Counted from the stretch's first letter, positions 10,665-22,765 are shown. The stretch: DNA of 64,000 nt from Diadophis punctatus similis (GCA_023053685.1 JALIGW010000002.1:255489346-255553345), one strand, 5' to 3'. The notes: generated by a model from the sequence alone, not told the origin. Translations and numbers: made by a program.

Positions 10665-11290
10665 ACAGCCTCCAGCAGCACCAGAAACCACAATCGAAAA
10701 CACCACAAACGGGGCATCTTTCGAGCTTCTCAGAGACAAATCCCAAAGTCTCCCTTTTCTCTCTCCCTCTCCCCATTACTCAATTGGGCTTCTGGAGAAG
10801 CTCCTTCTTGCCTTCCCAAACTTGGACCTATTGCTTGTGGGTCACACCCTCCTCTGGGCATTTCATTGTTTAGGTCCCCCTCTTGCCAGGGACACCACAA
10901 ATGTAGAAACTAATGATTAAGCAAATCATTTTTTTTAACCACTCAAATGTACCTTGTTTATAGAAAGTCGCTAAAAAATTCAATTCTCTGGTACCCCTTT
11001 GTGATGTAAAGCAAGACAATGGCTTCCTAAAGCACTTTGAATGCCACATGATTTCTCTCTGTATGTTAAAATGACATAAATATGAAAGTTCCTAACAAAT
11101 GCCATACATCTATATAAGAAAAGAGTTCCCATGCTATATAGACTTTGCTGCTTTGTTTATAGGTAGATCTGTTTGCTAAGGCCTTTCTCATATTCCATGG
11201 ATTTTTATGCATCATTGTCTCTGCAATGTGAATTCTTTGAAGCATGTCAGATTTGAAACTTTTCCACCTGTTTCTACAATTTTCTAGCTC
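10665..11290. other. Non-coding flank paralogous to 48.59-48.69 kb
   Basis: The end of this stretch (cattccatggatttttatgc, ggtggaaaa-like blocks) aligns with 48590-48690 and 49612-49720 downstream of gene 3. It is thus duplicated flanking DNA of the zinc-finger units. No gene is seen. Confidence 0.5.
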
Positions 11291-11294
11291 TATT

Positions 11295-11531
11295 AGCAAT
11301 AGCAATAGCACTTAGACTTATATACCGCTTCATAGTGCTTTACAGCCCTCTCTAAGCGGTTTACAGAGTTCAGCATATTGCCCCCAACAATCTGGGTCCT
11401 CATTTTACTGACCTCAGAAGGATGGAAGGCTGAGTCAACCTTGAGCTGGTGAGATTTGAACAGCTGAACTGCTGAACTAGCAGTCAGCTGAACTTGCAGT
11501 GCTGCTTTTAACCACTGCGCCATCTCAGCTC
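11295..11531 (-). mobile_element. tRNA-derived SINE
   Basis: Reverse-strand copy of the local SINE with the duplicated ctgaactgctgaactagcag segment typical of several copies here. Confidence 0.9.
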
Positions 11532-11886
11532 CTGCTTCCCTCACTGAAGATTCTCCAACACATTAAACTGAATGTCTGTAGAAATTCTCAGTCATCCAGA
11601 TCATGGTTGTCCTAAAGATGCTTTTTCAGGAGGCAACTGGACTTTCTTGTTTTTTCTATGAAGTCCTTCCTTGATGAGACCCTCTAAAACAGTGGTTCCC
11701 AACCTTTCTAATGCCGCGACCCCTTAATATAGTTCCTCATGTTGTGGTGACCCCCAACCATAAAATTATTTTCGTTGCTACTTCATAACTGTAATTTTGC
11801 TACTGTTATGAATCGTAATATAAATATCTAATATGCAGGATGTATTTCCATTGTTACAAATTGAACATAATTAAAGCATAGCAATA

Positions 11887-13827
11887 AGTCTTAGTCCACC
11901 GTTATGGGAAGAGTTTGGGCCTGTTTCTCCAGAGGATGTGGACAGAGCTGTGGGGGCGATGGGTACCTCCACCTGTTTATTGGACCCGTGCCCCTCCTGG
12001 TTGGTCTCGGCCAGCAGGGAGGTGGCACGTGGCTGGATCCAGGCGGTGGTCACCACTTCTTTGAGGGAGGGATCCGTACCGCAGTCGTTAAAAGCTGCGG
12101 TGGTGAGACCCCTCCTGAAGAAGCCTTCCCTGGATCCAGCTGACTTGAAGAACTATCGTCCGGTCTCCAACTTACCTTTTTTAGGGAAAGTTGTGGAGAA
12201 GGTGGTGGTTACTCAGCTTCTGCAACTTCTGGATGAAACAGAGCATCTAGATCAGTGTTTCCCAACCTTGGCAACTTGAAGATGTCTGGACTTCAACTCC
12301 CAGAATTCCCCAGCCAGCATTCGCTGGCTGGGGAATTCTGGGAGTTGAAGTCCAGACATCTTCAAGTTGCCAAGGTTGGGAAACATTGATCTAGATCCTT
12401 ATCAGTCGGGTTTCAGGCGCGGCTACAGTACAGAAACTGCCTTGGTCGCTCTGATGGATGATCTCTGGCGGGCCCGGGATGGGGGGAATTCCTCCATCCT
12501 GGTGCTACTTGACCTCTCAGCGGCTTTCGATACCATCGACCATGGTATCCTGCATCGGCTCGGCGAGTTGGGAGTGGGAGGCACTGTTTTACGGTGGTTC
12601 TCCTCTTATCTCGCCGATAGGATGCAGTCGGTGTTAACAGGAGGGCAGAGATCGTCCCCTAGGCCCCTGTTATGCGGGGTGCCTCAGGGGTCGGTTCTCT
12701 CGCCCATCCTGTTTAACATTTACATGAAACCGCTGGGGGAGATCATCCGCAGACATGGGGTGTGTTTTCACCAGTATGCTGATGACACCCAGCTGTACAT
12801 CACCACCCCGTCTGACTTCAGAGAGGCAGTTGATGTAATGTGCCGGTGCCTGGACGGCGTTAGGATCTGGATGGGGAGGAACAGACTCAGGCTTAATCCC
12901 GACAAGACTGAGTGGCTTTGGATATTGCCTCCTAAGGACTATGACAACTGTCCCTCCTTGGCTTTCGAGGGAGCGAAACTGACCCCCTCGGATCAGGTCC
13001 GCAACTTGGTGGTCCTCCTAGATCCACAGCTAAAATTGGATCATCATCTTTCTGCTGTGGCTAGGGGGGCCTTTACACAGGTTCGCCTGGTGCACCAGTT
13101 GCGGCCATACTTGGAGAAGGAGGCTCTACTCACGGTCACTCATGCCCTTGTCACCTCCCGCTTGGACTACTGCAACGCGCTCTACATGGGGCTACCCTTG
13201 AAGAGTATCCGGAGACTTCAGTTGGTGCAAAATGCGGCTGCGCGTGCTGTGGTGGGTGTGCCAAGGTACACCCACGTGACACCTATACTCCGCCAGCTGC
13301 ATTGGTTGCCCATCGGTCTCCGGGTCCAATTCAAGGTGTTGATCACCATCTTTAAAGCCCTTCATGGCTTAGGACCAGGCTATCTCCGGGACCGCATTCT
13401 GCCTCACACTTCCCTTCGACCGGTTAGGGCCCACAGTGTTGGCCTCCTCCAGGTCCCGTCGGCCAAGCAATGCCGGCTGGCGGGCCCTAGGGGGAGAGCC
13501 TTCTCTGTGGCAGGCCCCGCGCTCTGGAACCAACTTCCCTCAGAGTCCCGAACTATCCCCACTCTGCTGGCCTTCCGAAAAGCCGTTAAGACATGGCTTT
13601 TCCTGCAGGCTGGGGGTAGAGCCTAATCCACTCGAGCTCACCCCCAAATATATATGGTTGTTGGATGGTTGTTGGATGGTTTTAATATTGTGTTTTTTAA
13701 TTTTTATATTTGTTTTTAATGTAATATTTATAGTTGGTTATTCTTGTATTTCCTCTGCTGTACGCCGCCCTGAGTCCCTTGGGAGTTGGGCGGCATATAA
13801 GAAAACCAAAATAAATAAATAAATAAT
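11887..13827 (+). mobile_element. L2 LINE, 5'-truncated, long intact RT frame
   Basis: The frame runs from about 11905 to 13626, broken only by an inserted MITE. Motifs in order: LKNYRPVSNLPFLGK, the insertion, QSGFRRGYSTETALV, LLDLSAAFDTIDH (RT domain A), GVPQGSVLSPILFN (RT domain B), QYADDTQLY (catalytic YADD), then the LDYCNALYMGLPL and LRQLHWLPI thumb/C-terminal blocks. The 3' end has the squamate L2 tail (cgccgccctgagtccc, gggcggcatataag) and (AAAT)n. The 5' endonuclease domain is missing, so the copy is dead on arrival, but the retained frame suggests a fairly recent insertion. Confidence 0.9.
12253..12388. mobile_element. Palindromic hAT-type MITE inside the L2
   Basis: A near-perfect 136-bp inverted repeat starting cagtgtttcccaacc and ending ggttgggaaacattg, flanked by atctagat at 12245-12252 and 12389-12396. 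The arms contain aacttgaagatgtctgg. Element plus one duplication is 144 bp, so the L2 frame is kept in register on both sides. Confidence 0.92.
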
Positions 13828-14397
13828 CACAAAAACCATATATAATTATGCCAGTTCAGAAATTCTCGGGCCAGTCTTTGCAAGAGCACAAGGAATATCA
13901 TCTTCCACAACAAGTCTACTTCTGTATTTAGACTTGATAACCAACAAGTGTACAGCAATATTTCTCAATCTCAGCAACTTTTAAGGTACCTGGACTTCAA
14001 CTCCCAGAATTCAAAGCAAAGCTGGCCCCTTAGCTGATGCCGTCAAAGCTCGGCCACCAGGCGTCACAAACGCCTCTCACCGAATGGCACCTCTCCCGAC
14101 CAATCGGAGGGCTCGGGCGAGTTGAGTCAATATGGCCAGGCTTGTGGCAGTGGGGGGGAGCTGAGGATGCCGGGGCAACCCCTGGGAAATGGTTGTTCGA
14201 CCCCCAAAGGGGTCCCGACCCCCAGGTTGGGAACCACTGCTCTAAAAGGATGCAAATGACCAGCTGTCTGCAAAGAATATAAATCCTTCCATTCCCCACT
14301 ATCCTGTCAAAGCTGAAGAAGCTTCTTTAATGAGTAGCCAAACGTCTTCAAAGAAAAACAAGAAAGTCCAGTTGCCTCCTGAAAAAGCACCTTAAAA

Positions 14398-15289
14398 AAT
14401 TCTTTTAGCTTTTTTACATTTACACTGCACAACTGTTCCAAATAATTTACTATATTAACCCTTCAAAAGAGGAATATAGTTAATACTCAGGATATATAGA
14501 AACTTTTTTTTAAAAAAAGCTACATTAAGATTAAAAGCACAGAGTCAAAATTATGTCACACGAGGCTTCTCAAATTTGTAATGGCCTGGTCCTCTCAAAC
14601 TTCAAATAGGTTTGACCTTTCTGATCATCTTGATATCGCAAATTCAGGAATCCGCCTTGACTAATATAGAGGCACTAAAGTGATATCAAAACCCTTGAGA
14701 AACTTAGTAGTTCTGGAATATAACAGGGAAAAAAAATCCATGAATTCCCTTTCAGCTGAATGTTATTTCTTCATGATAGAAGACTAGAAAATATTGTTCT
14801 GGTTGCCTTGCTCAGAACTGAAGACAGAAACAGAAACCGTTCAGTTGAACTCGTTCCTTTATTTAAAAATATTGCTCATATGGTACACTGGAATCAATAA
14901 ACCATTTTCAAAGTAAAGCGGCCACAGCTGCAATTATAAACTGCTCATCTGTTTTCAGCAGGATTAATGTTATTTTGCACCCAGAGATCTACTAAGCTAA
15001 ACAGTCATAAACATTTGGCAGAGATTTTCACAGATTTTAAAACAAAGCTTTAATACTTCGTTACATGTTTAAGGAAAGCAGGTATTTTTAGTACCGGTAG
15101 TTACAGCTAAAATGCACAAAAGTTTTCCCCTGCTTTGCCTGCACAGCTCTCCACAAAGCCTGGAGCCTGATCCCAGACTTGGTTCAGATGTTGCTTCTGC
15201 CTAGATAAACCCATATGACTGGGACATTTTAATAATAGATTCTCATGAGCCGGACCTAACTAGGAGGTAATAGCTCTGGAATTAAGACA
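14398..15289. other. 3' flank of gene 1, no gene seen
   Basis: Non-coding AT-rich DNA. Blocks around 14460-14640 (cttcaaaagagga, ttaagattaaaagcac, tttctgatcatcttgatatc) align with 49840-50020 downstream of gene 3, so it is duplicated unit flank. It probably includes the 3' UTR of gene 1. Confidence 0.5.
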
Positions 15290-15700
15290 GATATCCTGGT
15301 AGCGCTTTCCATAATCCATACATTTATTCAGTTTTTCCTGTGCTGATCCTCCAAACGAAGAAAGACTACCTCAATCTCTTTTCACAGGATCTTTGTACAC
15401 CTGAATCCGTGGATCCTTTTCTGGGAAATAAGACAGATCAACATGGTGATTTTCTATGTATTTCATACATTCATACTGTACTGTCTCTCCTGCATGAAAC
15501 TTTTTCTGGGAAATAAGAGAGCGCCTTGTACTGAAATTCTTACTAAATTTCTTACATTTATACAGTTTCTTCTTTCATGGAAAGTAAGACTGCTACTCTA
15601 CAATCTCTCTTCCAGACACACATTTCTAGATTTCTGCTGTGTGGATCCTTTCACAGGAGCTAAGAGAATTCTCATCTTAGGCACAAAGCCAGCTGGCTTT
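15290..15700 (-). pseudogene. Eroded C2H2 finger relics downstream of gene 1
   Basis: On the minus strand the region still shows finger spacing and linker echoes, for example YKCKKFSKNFSTRRSLISQK followed by KFHAGE, where the second cysteine and first histidine of the finger are lost. Other pieces (gtggatccttt, gggaaataaga on the plus strand) are the reverse of the linker and helix codons. In-frame stops are frequent. The ancestral gene therefore had more fingers than gene 1 now encodes. Confidence 0.65.
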
Positions 15701-15948
15701 GTCACTCTCCTCTCTCAGCCCTATGACGACGACAATGGCAAACCACTTCCAAAAACTTTGTCAAAAATCCTGCGAAAGAACTACCTCAAAGGAACAATAA
15801 AAAAAAACATTTGAAGCACTTCACACACTACTTTGCTTACATCATATTTCCCTCAAATGTTGCCTTTTAAGAGAAATCAGTTCAAAAATCTGAAGTTCTC
15901 TGCATCCCATGTCTTTACTGTACAGTACACATTTGATATCACAATGGA

Positions 15949-16075
15949 TTATTTCACAAGAATTAAGGACACTTCAATCGCTAAAGGCATCTTCCCCATA
16001 TGGGTCATTTTATGGGTAATAAGTTGATTGTTCCACATTAAGTTCTTTCCACACATCATTAATGTATATTTTTTT
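15949..16075 (-). pseudogene. Frameshifted terminal finger of gene 1
   Basis: After the last intact finger the linker HTGEK runs into an A-run on the minus strand (plus-strand T-run at 16069-16075). The current frame ends at 16010. A shifted frame continues with [18 protein letters not shown], a recognisable final finger, to a stop at 15949-15951. This marks a frameshift that trimmed one finger. Confidence 0.75.
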
Positions 16076-17928
16076 CTCTCCTGTATGGATCCTTTTATGA
16101 GAAGTAAGAGAACTGTTCAAACTGAAGCTCTTTCCACACACTGTACACTGATAGGGTTTCTCTCCTGTGTGGATCCTTGTATGGGAAGAAAGATTACAGC
16201 TTTTACTGAAGCTCTTCCCACACTCTATGCATTTATACGGCTTCTCTCCCGTATGGATCCTTTTATGTGAGGTAAGTGAACTGTTCAGACTGAAACTTTT
16301 TCCACAATCCATGCACTGATAGGGTTTTTCCCCTGTATGTATTCTCTTATGGGAAATAAGTTGACTTTTCCACCTGAAGCTTTTCACGCACTCTGTACAT
16401 TGATAGTGTTTCTCAGCTATGTGGACACTAATGTGATTAGTAAGGGAGCTGCTTGAAATAAAACTCTTCCCACATTCTTTGCATATATAAGGTTTCAGCC
16501 CTGAATGGATTCTTTTATGGCAAATAAGGGAACTGCTGCTGCTGAAGCTCCTTCCACACTCCATGCATTTATATGGTTTCTCCCCGGTGTGCCTCCTGTT
16601 ATGGGAAGTAAGGTGACTGCTCTGAATAAAGGACTTTCCACACTCCATGCACTTGTAGGGTTTCTCTCCTGTATGGATCCTTTTATGAGAAGTAAGGGAA
16701 TCACTATAACTGAAGCTCTTTCCACACTCTGTGCACTTAAAAGGTTTCTCTCCTGTGTGGACTCTTTTATGGGAGGTCAGGTGATTCCTGTTGTTAAAGC
16801 TCTTTCCACAATCCAGGCATTTATAGGGTTTTTCTCCCGTGTGGATCATTTTATGGGAATTAAGAATGCTGCTTTTGCTGAAGCTCTTCCCACATTCCAA
16901 GCATTGGTAAGGTTTCTCTCCTGTATGGATCCTTTTATGAGAAGTAAGAGAGCTACTCATGCTGAAGCTCTTTCCACAGTCCATACATTGAAATGGTTTT
17001 TCCCCCGTGTGCATCCTTTTATGGGAAGTAAGATGACCTTTCAACCTGAAGCTCTTCCCGCATAATATGCATTGATAGGGCTTCTCTCCTGTATGGATCT
17101 TTTTATGAGAAGTTAGAGAACTGTTCATACTGAAGCTTTTCCCACAGTCCTTGCATTCATATGGTTTTTCCCCTGTATGCATCCTTTCATGGGAAGTAAG
17201 GTGACTTTTCCACCTGAAGCTTTTCCCACAGTCAGTACAGTGATATAGTTTCTCTCTGGTATGGGTACCAATGTGATTAGTAAGGGAACTGCTTAAAATA
17301 AAACTTTTCCCACATTCATTGCATACATAAAGTTTCAATCCTAAATGGGTCCTTTTATGAGAAACAAGGCATCTGTTCAAACTGAAGCTCTTTCCACACT
17401 CTGTGCATTGAAATGGTTTCTCCCCTGTATGGATCCTTTTATGAGAAGTAAGGGAACTGTTCATGCTGAAGTTTTTTCCACAGTCTGTGCATTTATAGGG
17501 TTTTTCCCCTGAATGGATCTTTATATGGGTAGTTAGATTACCTCTCCACCTAAAACTCTTTCCACAGTCCACACATTTATAGGACTTCTCCCTTTTATGG
17601 ATCATTTTATGGGGAATAATGTTACTGTTATTGCTGAAATTCTTTCCAGTTTTGCACTGGTTACTGAAGTTGGGTTTTGCTTGAAGTCTTTCATCGCTTT
17701 CGTGACACTTTCCCTTTCTGTTTTCTCTACAATCCTGTTGGGTCAGGAAGTTATCCATTTCTGTGCATTCAAGAATGGATTTTTCTCTCCAGTTGTAAGA
17801 TTGGTTTTCCTCATGTCTTCCTTTCCCACACTTATCTGCAGATGTGTCTCCTTGTATTTCAATTTTGATTATTTGTGATGGCCCCACACCTGGCTCTTGG
17901 TAATTTTCAGTATCCGGATCATCAACTG
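16010..17928 (-). CDS. Gene 1, last exon: 18 C2H2 zinc fingers
   Basis: The terminal exon of the SCAN-KRAB-ZNF gene. Such proteins bind DNA in the nucleus and usually repress transposons or genes through TRIM28. The exon starts at 17928 after a tttccctcaag acceptor and joins the KRAB exon in phase 1. About 95 linker residues, including one degenerate finger that kept a single cysteine, precede 18 canonical C2H2 fingers joined mostly by TGEKPY linkers. Fingers 3-6 and 13-16 repeat each other at exactly 840 bp, including the unusual GLK linker. The C-terminus is altered by a frameshift and ends after non-finger residues at 16010. With its upstream exons the coding length is 907 codons plus stop. 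Targets cannot be read reliably from sequence alone. Confidence 0.93.
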
Positions 17929-18001
17929 CTTGAGGGAAAAAAAAAAGAAATCAGAAAAGTCTTCAACATACCACTTGCTTTCTCCATGAAAGTCTCTAGC
18001 C

Positions 18002-18135
18002 CAGGGGTGTCAAACTGGCGGTCCGTGGGCCGGATGCATCACATGCAGGCCACGGCGACCCCAGCTCCGTGAAGGGGGGAAACGTTGCGAAATGTCACGT
18101 GACAGCAACGTGATGTGGAGAGTTTGACACCCGTG
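18002..18135. mobile_element. Short hAT-like MITE, 134 bp
   Basis: Inverted ends caggggtgtcaaact and agtttgacacccgtg, flanked by ctctagcc (17994-18001) and atctagcc (18136-18143), a 7 of 8 match. It lies in the intron between the KRAB and finger exons of gene 1. Confidence 0.8.
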
Positions 18136-18467
18136 ATCTAGCCTGTATCTATTCTTTGGCAATTGCAGGGGAGCAGCAGGGCAAATGACAACATGAATAT
18201 TAGTTATTAATTCAAAAGGTTGACAAGTGTGCTTATGTCATGCAAGTCTGGATGGTTTACAACAATTTAAAACAACATGATAACAACAATACAATGCTCT
18301 GCAGCTCAGATCTTAATATCATGATGTGGTGCACACACCTTTGTCAGATGTGATGTACCTAAGTTGTATCCAATGCCACAATATACACCTCATTGCAATA
18401 TCATTTGGTGCTGATTAGGGCATGTGAACTAACAAAAACATCCCCTCCCTGATGATGATGATGATGA

Positions 18468-18690
18468 GAGCCCAGGTGGCGCAGTGGTTAAAGTGCAGCA
18501 CTGCAGTTCAGCAGTCCAGCTGTTCAAATCTCACCGGCTCAAGGTTGAGTCAGCCTTCCATCCTTCCGAGGTGGGTAAAATGAGGACCCAGATTGTTGGG
18601 GGCAATATGCTGAACTCTGTAAACCGCTTAGAGAGGGCTGTAAAGCACTATGAAGCGGTATATAAGTCTAAGTGCTATTGCTATTGCTAT
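18468..18690 (+). mobile_element. tRNA-derived SINE
   Basis: Good copy: aggtggcgcagtgg A-box region, gttcaaatctcaccgg B-box region, gctattgctattgctat tail, flanked by gatgatgat-type duplications. Confidence 0.92.
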
Positions 18691-18924
18691 GATGATGATT
18701 CATCTCTGCAGTATTGACTCAGGGCCCAAAGTACATCTCAAGACTGCATATCAACCCTTTCTAGACGGCCTGGTCATCAGACTAATCCCTTTCTTCTAAC
18801 TGAAACTGTGGTACTTAGAAGACCGTGGAGGTGGAGGAATTAATATAAGATAAAAAGAGAATTCATGTTAACATAATTTCCTAATGTAAATAAGCTATCT
18901 AGTGACTCTTCAATGTGACTCTTC

Positions 18925-19690
<766 letters not shown>

Positions 19691-19711
19691 CTTCTAGAGA
19701 GGAACTCTTAC

Positions 19712-19838
19712 CTGAAGAGGCCACCATCCTAGACGTTTCCAACATGACTTCTTGATGCAGGGCTTTCTGGCTGGGATCAAGCAGCAACCACTCTTCACTG
19801 TTGAAATGGATGGCCACCTCCCCAAAGGACATAGGACC
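19712..19838 (-). CDS. Gene 1, KRAB-A exon
   Basis: Exactly 127 bp, the classic KRAB-A exon size, with a phase 0 start and phase 1 end. It has an AG acceptor and a GTAAG donor at 19707-19711. The peptide reads [30 protein letters not shown], then TSRMVAS. The KRAB-A box recruits TRIM28 (KAP1); the conserved EEW and MLE are present, while the usual DV is EV and the usual LYR is LHQ. It joins the SCAN-side exon at 25407 and the finger exon at 17928 without frame change. No KRAB-B exon is seen. Confidence 0.93.
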
Positions 19839-20084
19839 CTAAATGAGGAAGGAACAGAATCAGAACCAACATTAGTTATGCCTCTGGATGATCTCTGACA
19901 GGAGCGGGATGGGGATAGTGCATCCATCATGGCTCATCTTGACCTCTCGGCATATTTCGATACCATCAACCATGGTACCCTTTTGAGTTGACTTCGGGAG
20001 CTGGGAATGAGTGGCAGAGTTTTGTGCTGCTTTACCTTCTTCCTCTGGGATCGATCCCAATCAATAGAGGGGTCCAGCCTGTGA

Positions 20085-20326
20085 GAGCCGAGGTGGCGCA
20101 GTGGTTAAAAGCTGCACTGCAACCTACTTCAGCTGACTGCTAGTTCAGCAGTTCAGCTGTTCAAATCTCACCGGCTCAAGGTTGACTCAGCCTTCCATCC
20201 TTCTGAGGTCGGTAAAATGAGGACCCAGATTGTTGGGGGCAATATGCTGAACTCTGTAAACCGCTTAGAGAGGGCTGTAAAGCACTATGAAGCGGTATAT
20301 AAGTAAAGTGCTATTGCTATTGCTAT
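20085..20326 (+). mobile_element. tRNA-derived SINE
   Basis: Near-consensus copy from gagccgaggtggcgcagtgg to the gctattgctattgctat tail, inserted in a decayed L2. Confidence 0.92.
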
Positions 20327-21092
20327 CCTACTTTGTAAGGTACTGCAGGGCTCAATGCTTCCTCTGTTCTTTTTTTTTTTTTTTTTGCATCTCTATGAAG
20401 CTGCTGGGTGAGATCATCTGTAGCTATGTGATGAAGTATCATCAGTATGCAGATGATACCCAAGTGAAGTCCTGGGTGAAGTAAGTGATGCTTTGAATGT
20501 GCTCTCATGACACTTGGAGGCTGGGAGAGTCGGGATGGGAGACAACAGGCTACAACTAAACTTGTTAAGATGAGTGACTGTGGATAGAAGGGTCCTCCAC
20601 ATATGGGGGTTTAACAGCTTTGGCTTGGATGGGCTTGCACTGCCCGAGAAGGATCTAGTGTGTAATCTGGGATCCTCCTGACTCATGCAGGTGGCAATTA
20701 TGGCTAGGAGGGTGTTTTCTCAACTTCGGATGTGCACCATTTACGACCCTTCCTGGACCAAGAAGCCCTGCTTTCAATCACTCATGCCCTGATCATTTCC
20801 TAGATGGACTACTACAGGGTGCTGTATTTGAAGCTACCCTTGAAGATTATTCAGAAGCCGCAAGTGGTGCAGAATGCAGTGGCACAAGCAGTTCTGGATG
20901 TCTCTAGGGTTACACATGTAACACCTTTGCTGCACAAGCTGAAATGAGAGTTACTTTGCTTCTGGATCCAGTGGTGGTGTTGGTTGTTACTTTTAAAGCC
21001 CTTCGTGGTACCAGGTTATGCAAGGAACTGTTTCTCAATTAAACCCACTCATACTACCTAATCAGGCAGGGAGGACACGTTGCAGATCTTAT

Positions 21093-21415
21093 TACCATAT
21101 TTTTTGGAGTATAAGACGCACCTTCTCCCCCTAAAAGAGGCTGAAAATTTGGGTGCGTCTTATACTCTGAATGTAGCTTTTTTGAAGCTTTTTTTTCCAG
21201 CCCTAACGAGGTGTTCCGGCTCGTCCCGGCTTGCAGACTTGTTTTCATTGCTATTCCCTCTGAAACTTTTTTTCAGCCCTAACCAGGGGATAATATAATG
21301 TGCTGAAGCTGACCAGAGTAAAGACGCTAGCCAGATGAATACCTGGTAGGTGGATTTTCCCCCTATTTTCCTCCCAAAAAACTAAGGTGTGTCTTATACT
21401 CCGGAAAACACGGTA
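21093..21415. mobile_element. Unclassified TIR element
   Basis: About 32-bp inverted ends: ggagtataagacgcacctt on the left and aaggtgtgtcttatactcc on the right. A partial relative with the same left end lies at 38963. No transposase frame. Superfamily not recognised. Confidence 0.65.
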
Positions 21416-21446
21416 GTTAAATAATTTTGACTGGTATGATCTAGGG

Positions 21447-21538
21447 CAGGGGTCTCCAACCTTGGCAACTTTAAGACTTGTGGTTGAGGTTGAGTTGAAG
21501 TCCACAAGTCTTAAAGTTGCCAAGGTTGGAGACCCCTG
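21447..21538. mobile_element. Palindromic MITE, 92 bp
   Basis: Inverted ends caggggtctccaacc and ggttggagacccctg with arms of about 37 bp, flanked by atctaggg at 21439-21446 and 21539-21546. The 8-bp duplication indicates hAT-type mobilisation. Confidence 0.9.
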
Positions 21539-21969
21539 ATCTAGGGGAGAGGGCCTTCTCTGCTATTGTCTCCACCTTTTGGAACATCTTACCTATCTAG
21601 GTGAAGCGAGTGGCCATTCTTCTGACCTTCTTGAGGAATGTCAAGACCTGACTCTGCCAATCAGCATGGGAGTGGGGGCTGACAGTGTTACACAACTGTA
21701 GGAATGACTGGTGGCTTGAGGGTGCTCCCTCCACCTTAAAAATTAACAAAGCTAAAAGGTCAATAACTCTTAACTTTTAAAGTGTAAATATTAACCCTGT
21801 TTTTAACTATTTTAATGGTGTTTTTAAATCATGTTTTTATACTGTTTTATGAACTGGCCAGAGTCACTTAGTTGAGATGGACAGTGTAGAAATTTGATGA
21901 ATAAATAAAACCACCCCCTTACCTCTTAAGGGGAGGATACACACAACACTGCCTCCATCTAGGCCAGAG

Positions 21970-22765
21970 GTGGGGAACTATGGCCCCTTTATGACTTATT
22001 TATTTATTTATTTATTTTGGTATTCTTATATGCCGCCCAACTCCCTAAGGACTCAGGGCGGCGTACAACAGAGAAAAATACAAGAATAAACCAAATATAA
22101 AATATTAATTAAAAGCAAATATAAAAATCAAAAACACAGTATAAAAAAAAACATCGACAACCATTCAACACCATACATACTTGGGGGTGAGCTCGAGTGG
22201 ATTAGGCTCTACCCCCAGCCTGCAGGAAAAGCCATGTCTTAACGGCTTTTCGGAAGGCCAGCAGAGTGGGGATAGTACGGGTCTCTGGAGGAAGTTGGTT
22301 CCAGAGCGCAGGGCCGGCCACAGAGAAGGCTCTCCCCCTTGGGCCCGCCAGCCGGCATTGCTTGGCCGACGGGACCTGGAGGAGGCCAACTCTGTGGGCC
22401 CTAACCGGTCGGAGGGAAGTATGAGGCAGAATGTGGTCCCGTAGATAGCCTGGTCCTAAGCCATGAAGGGCTTTAAAGATGGTGATCAACACCTTGAATT
22501 GGACCCGGAGACCGATGGGCAACCAATGCAGCTGGCGGAGTATCGATGTCACGTGGGTGTACCTTGGCACACCCACCACAGCACGCGCAGCCGCATTTTG
22601 CACCAACTGAAGTCTCCGGATACTCTTCAAGGGTAGCCCCATGTAGAGCGCATTGCAGTAGTCCAAGCGGGAGGTGACAAGGGCATGAGTGACCGTGAGT
22701 AGAGCCTCCTTCTCCAAGTATGGCCGCAACTCCCAGACTTGTCTGGGAGTTGAAGTTCACAAGTC
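21970..22765 (-). mobile_element. L2 LINE 3' end inside a palindromic MITE
   Basis: A 175-codon minus-strand frame (22729-22202) encodes the L2 C-terminus. Its A-rich tail is the tttatttatttatt at 22000. The flanks (cctttatgactta on the left, gggagttgaagttcacaag on the right) are halves of a MITE like the one at 30180-30302. Confidence 0.85.

Larger units (their letters stand above)
11690..14239 (+). mobile_element. SPIN-like hAT element, interrupted by an L2
   Basis: TIRs are cagtggttcccaacc (left) and ggttgggaaccactg (right), with the 8-bp duplication ctctaaaa at 11682-11689 and 14240-14247. The left internal text (ttgtggtgacccccaaccat, cttcataactgtaattttgc) is characteristic of the SPIN family of hAT transposons. 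No transposase frame remains. An L2 LINE is inserted at about 11887-13827, and the right part at 13960-14239 is GC-rich. Confidence 0.85.
11573..14397. repeat. Inverted-arm repeat A, host of a nested stack
   Basis: The left part (11573-11681: attctcagtcatccagatca, aggaggcaactggactttc, ttgatgagaccctctaaaa) is continued at 14240-14397 (ggatgcaaatgaccagctgt, gaagaagcttctttaatgag, agtccagttgcctcctg). The intervening 2.5 kb is a hAT element with nested insertions. Confidence 0.8.
19870..21905 (+). mobile_element. Old decayed L2 LINE, multiply interrupted
   Basis: Recognisable L2 text with many stops: cttgacctctcggcatattt (LDLSAYFDT), then after a SINE tatgaagctgctgggtgaga and cagtatgcagatgatacc (QYADDT), then C-terminal blocks near 20800 and 21550-21660. 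A SINE (20085), a TIR element (21093) and a palindromic MITE (21447) interrupt it. It lies in the intron 5' of the gene 1 KRAB exon. Confidence 0.7.

Noticed and set aside
15443..15814. 123-codon plus-strand frame
   Set aside because: It overlaps eroded minus-strand zinc-finger relics and shows no domain of its own.
16028..17065. Plus-strand open frames opposite the gene 1 finger exon (and likewise opposite genes 2 and 3)
   Set aside because: They are antisense shadows of the 84-bp finger repeat (recurring MDPFM... text) with no independent evidence.
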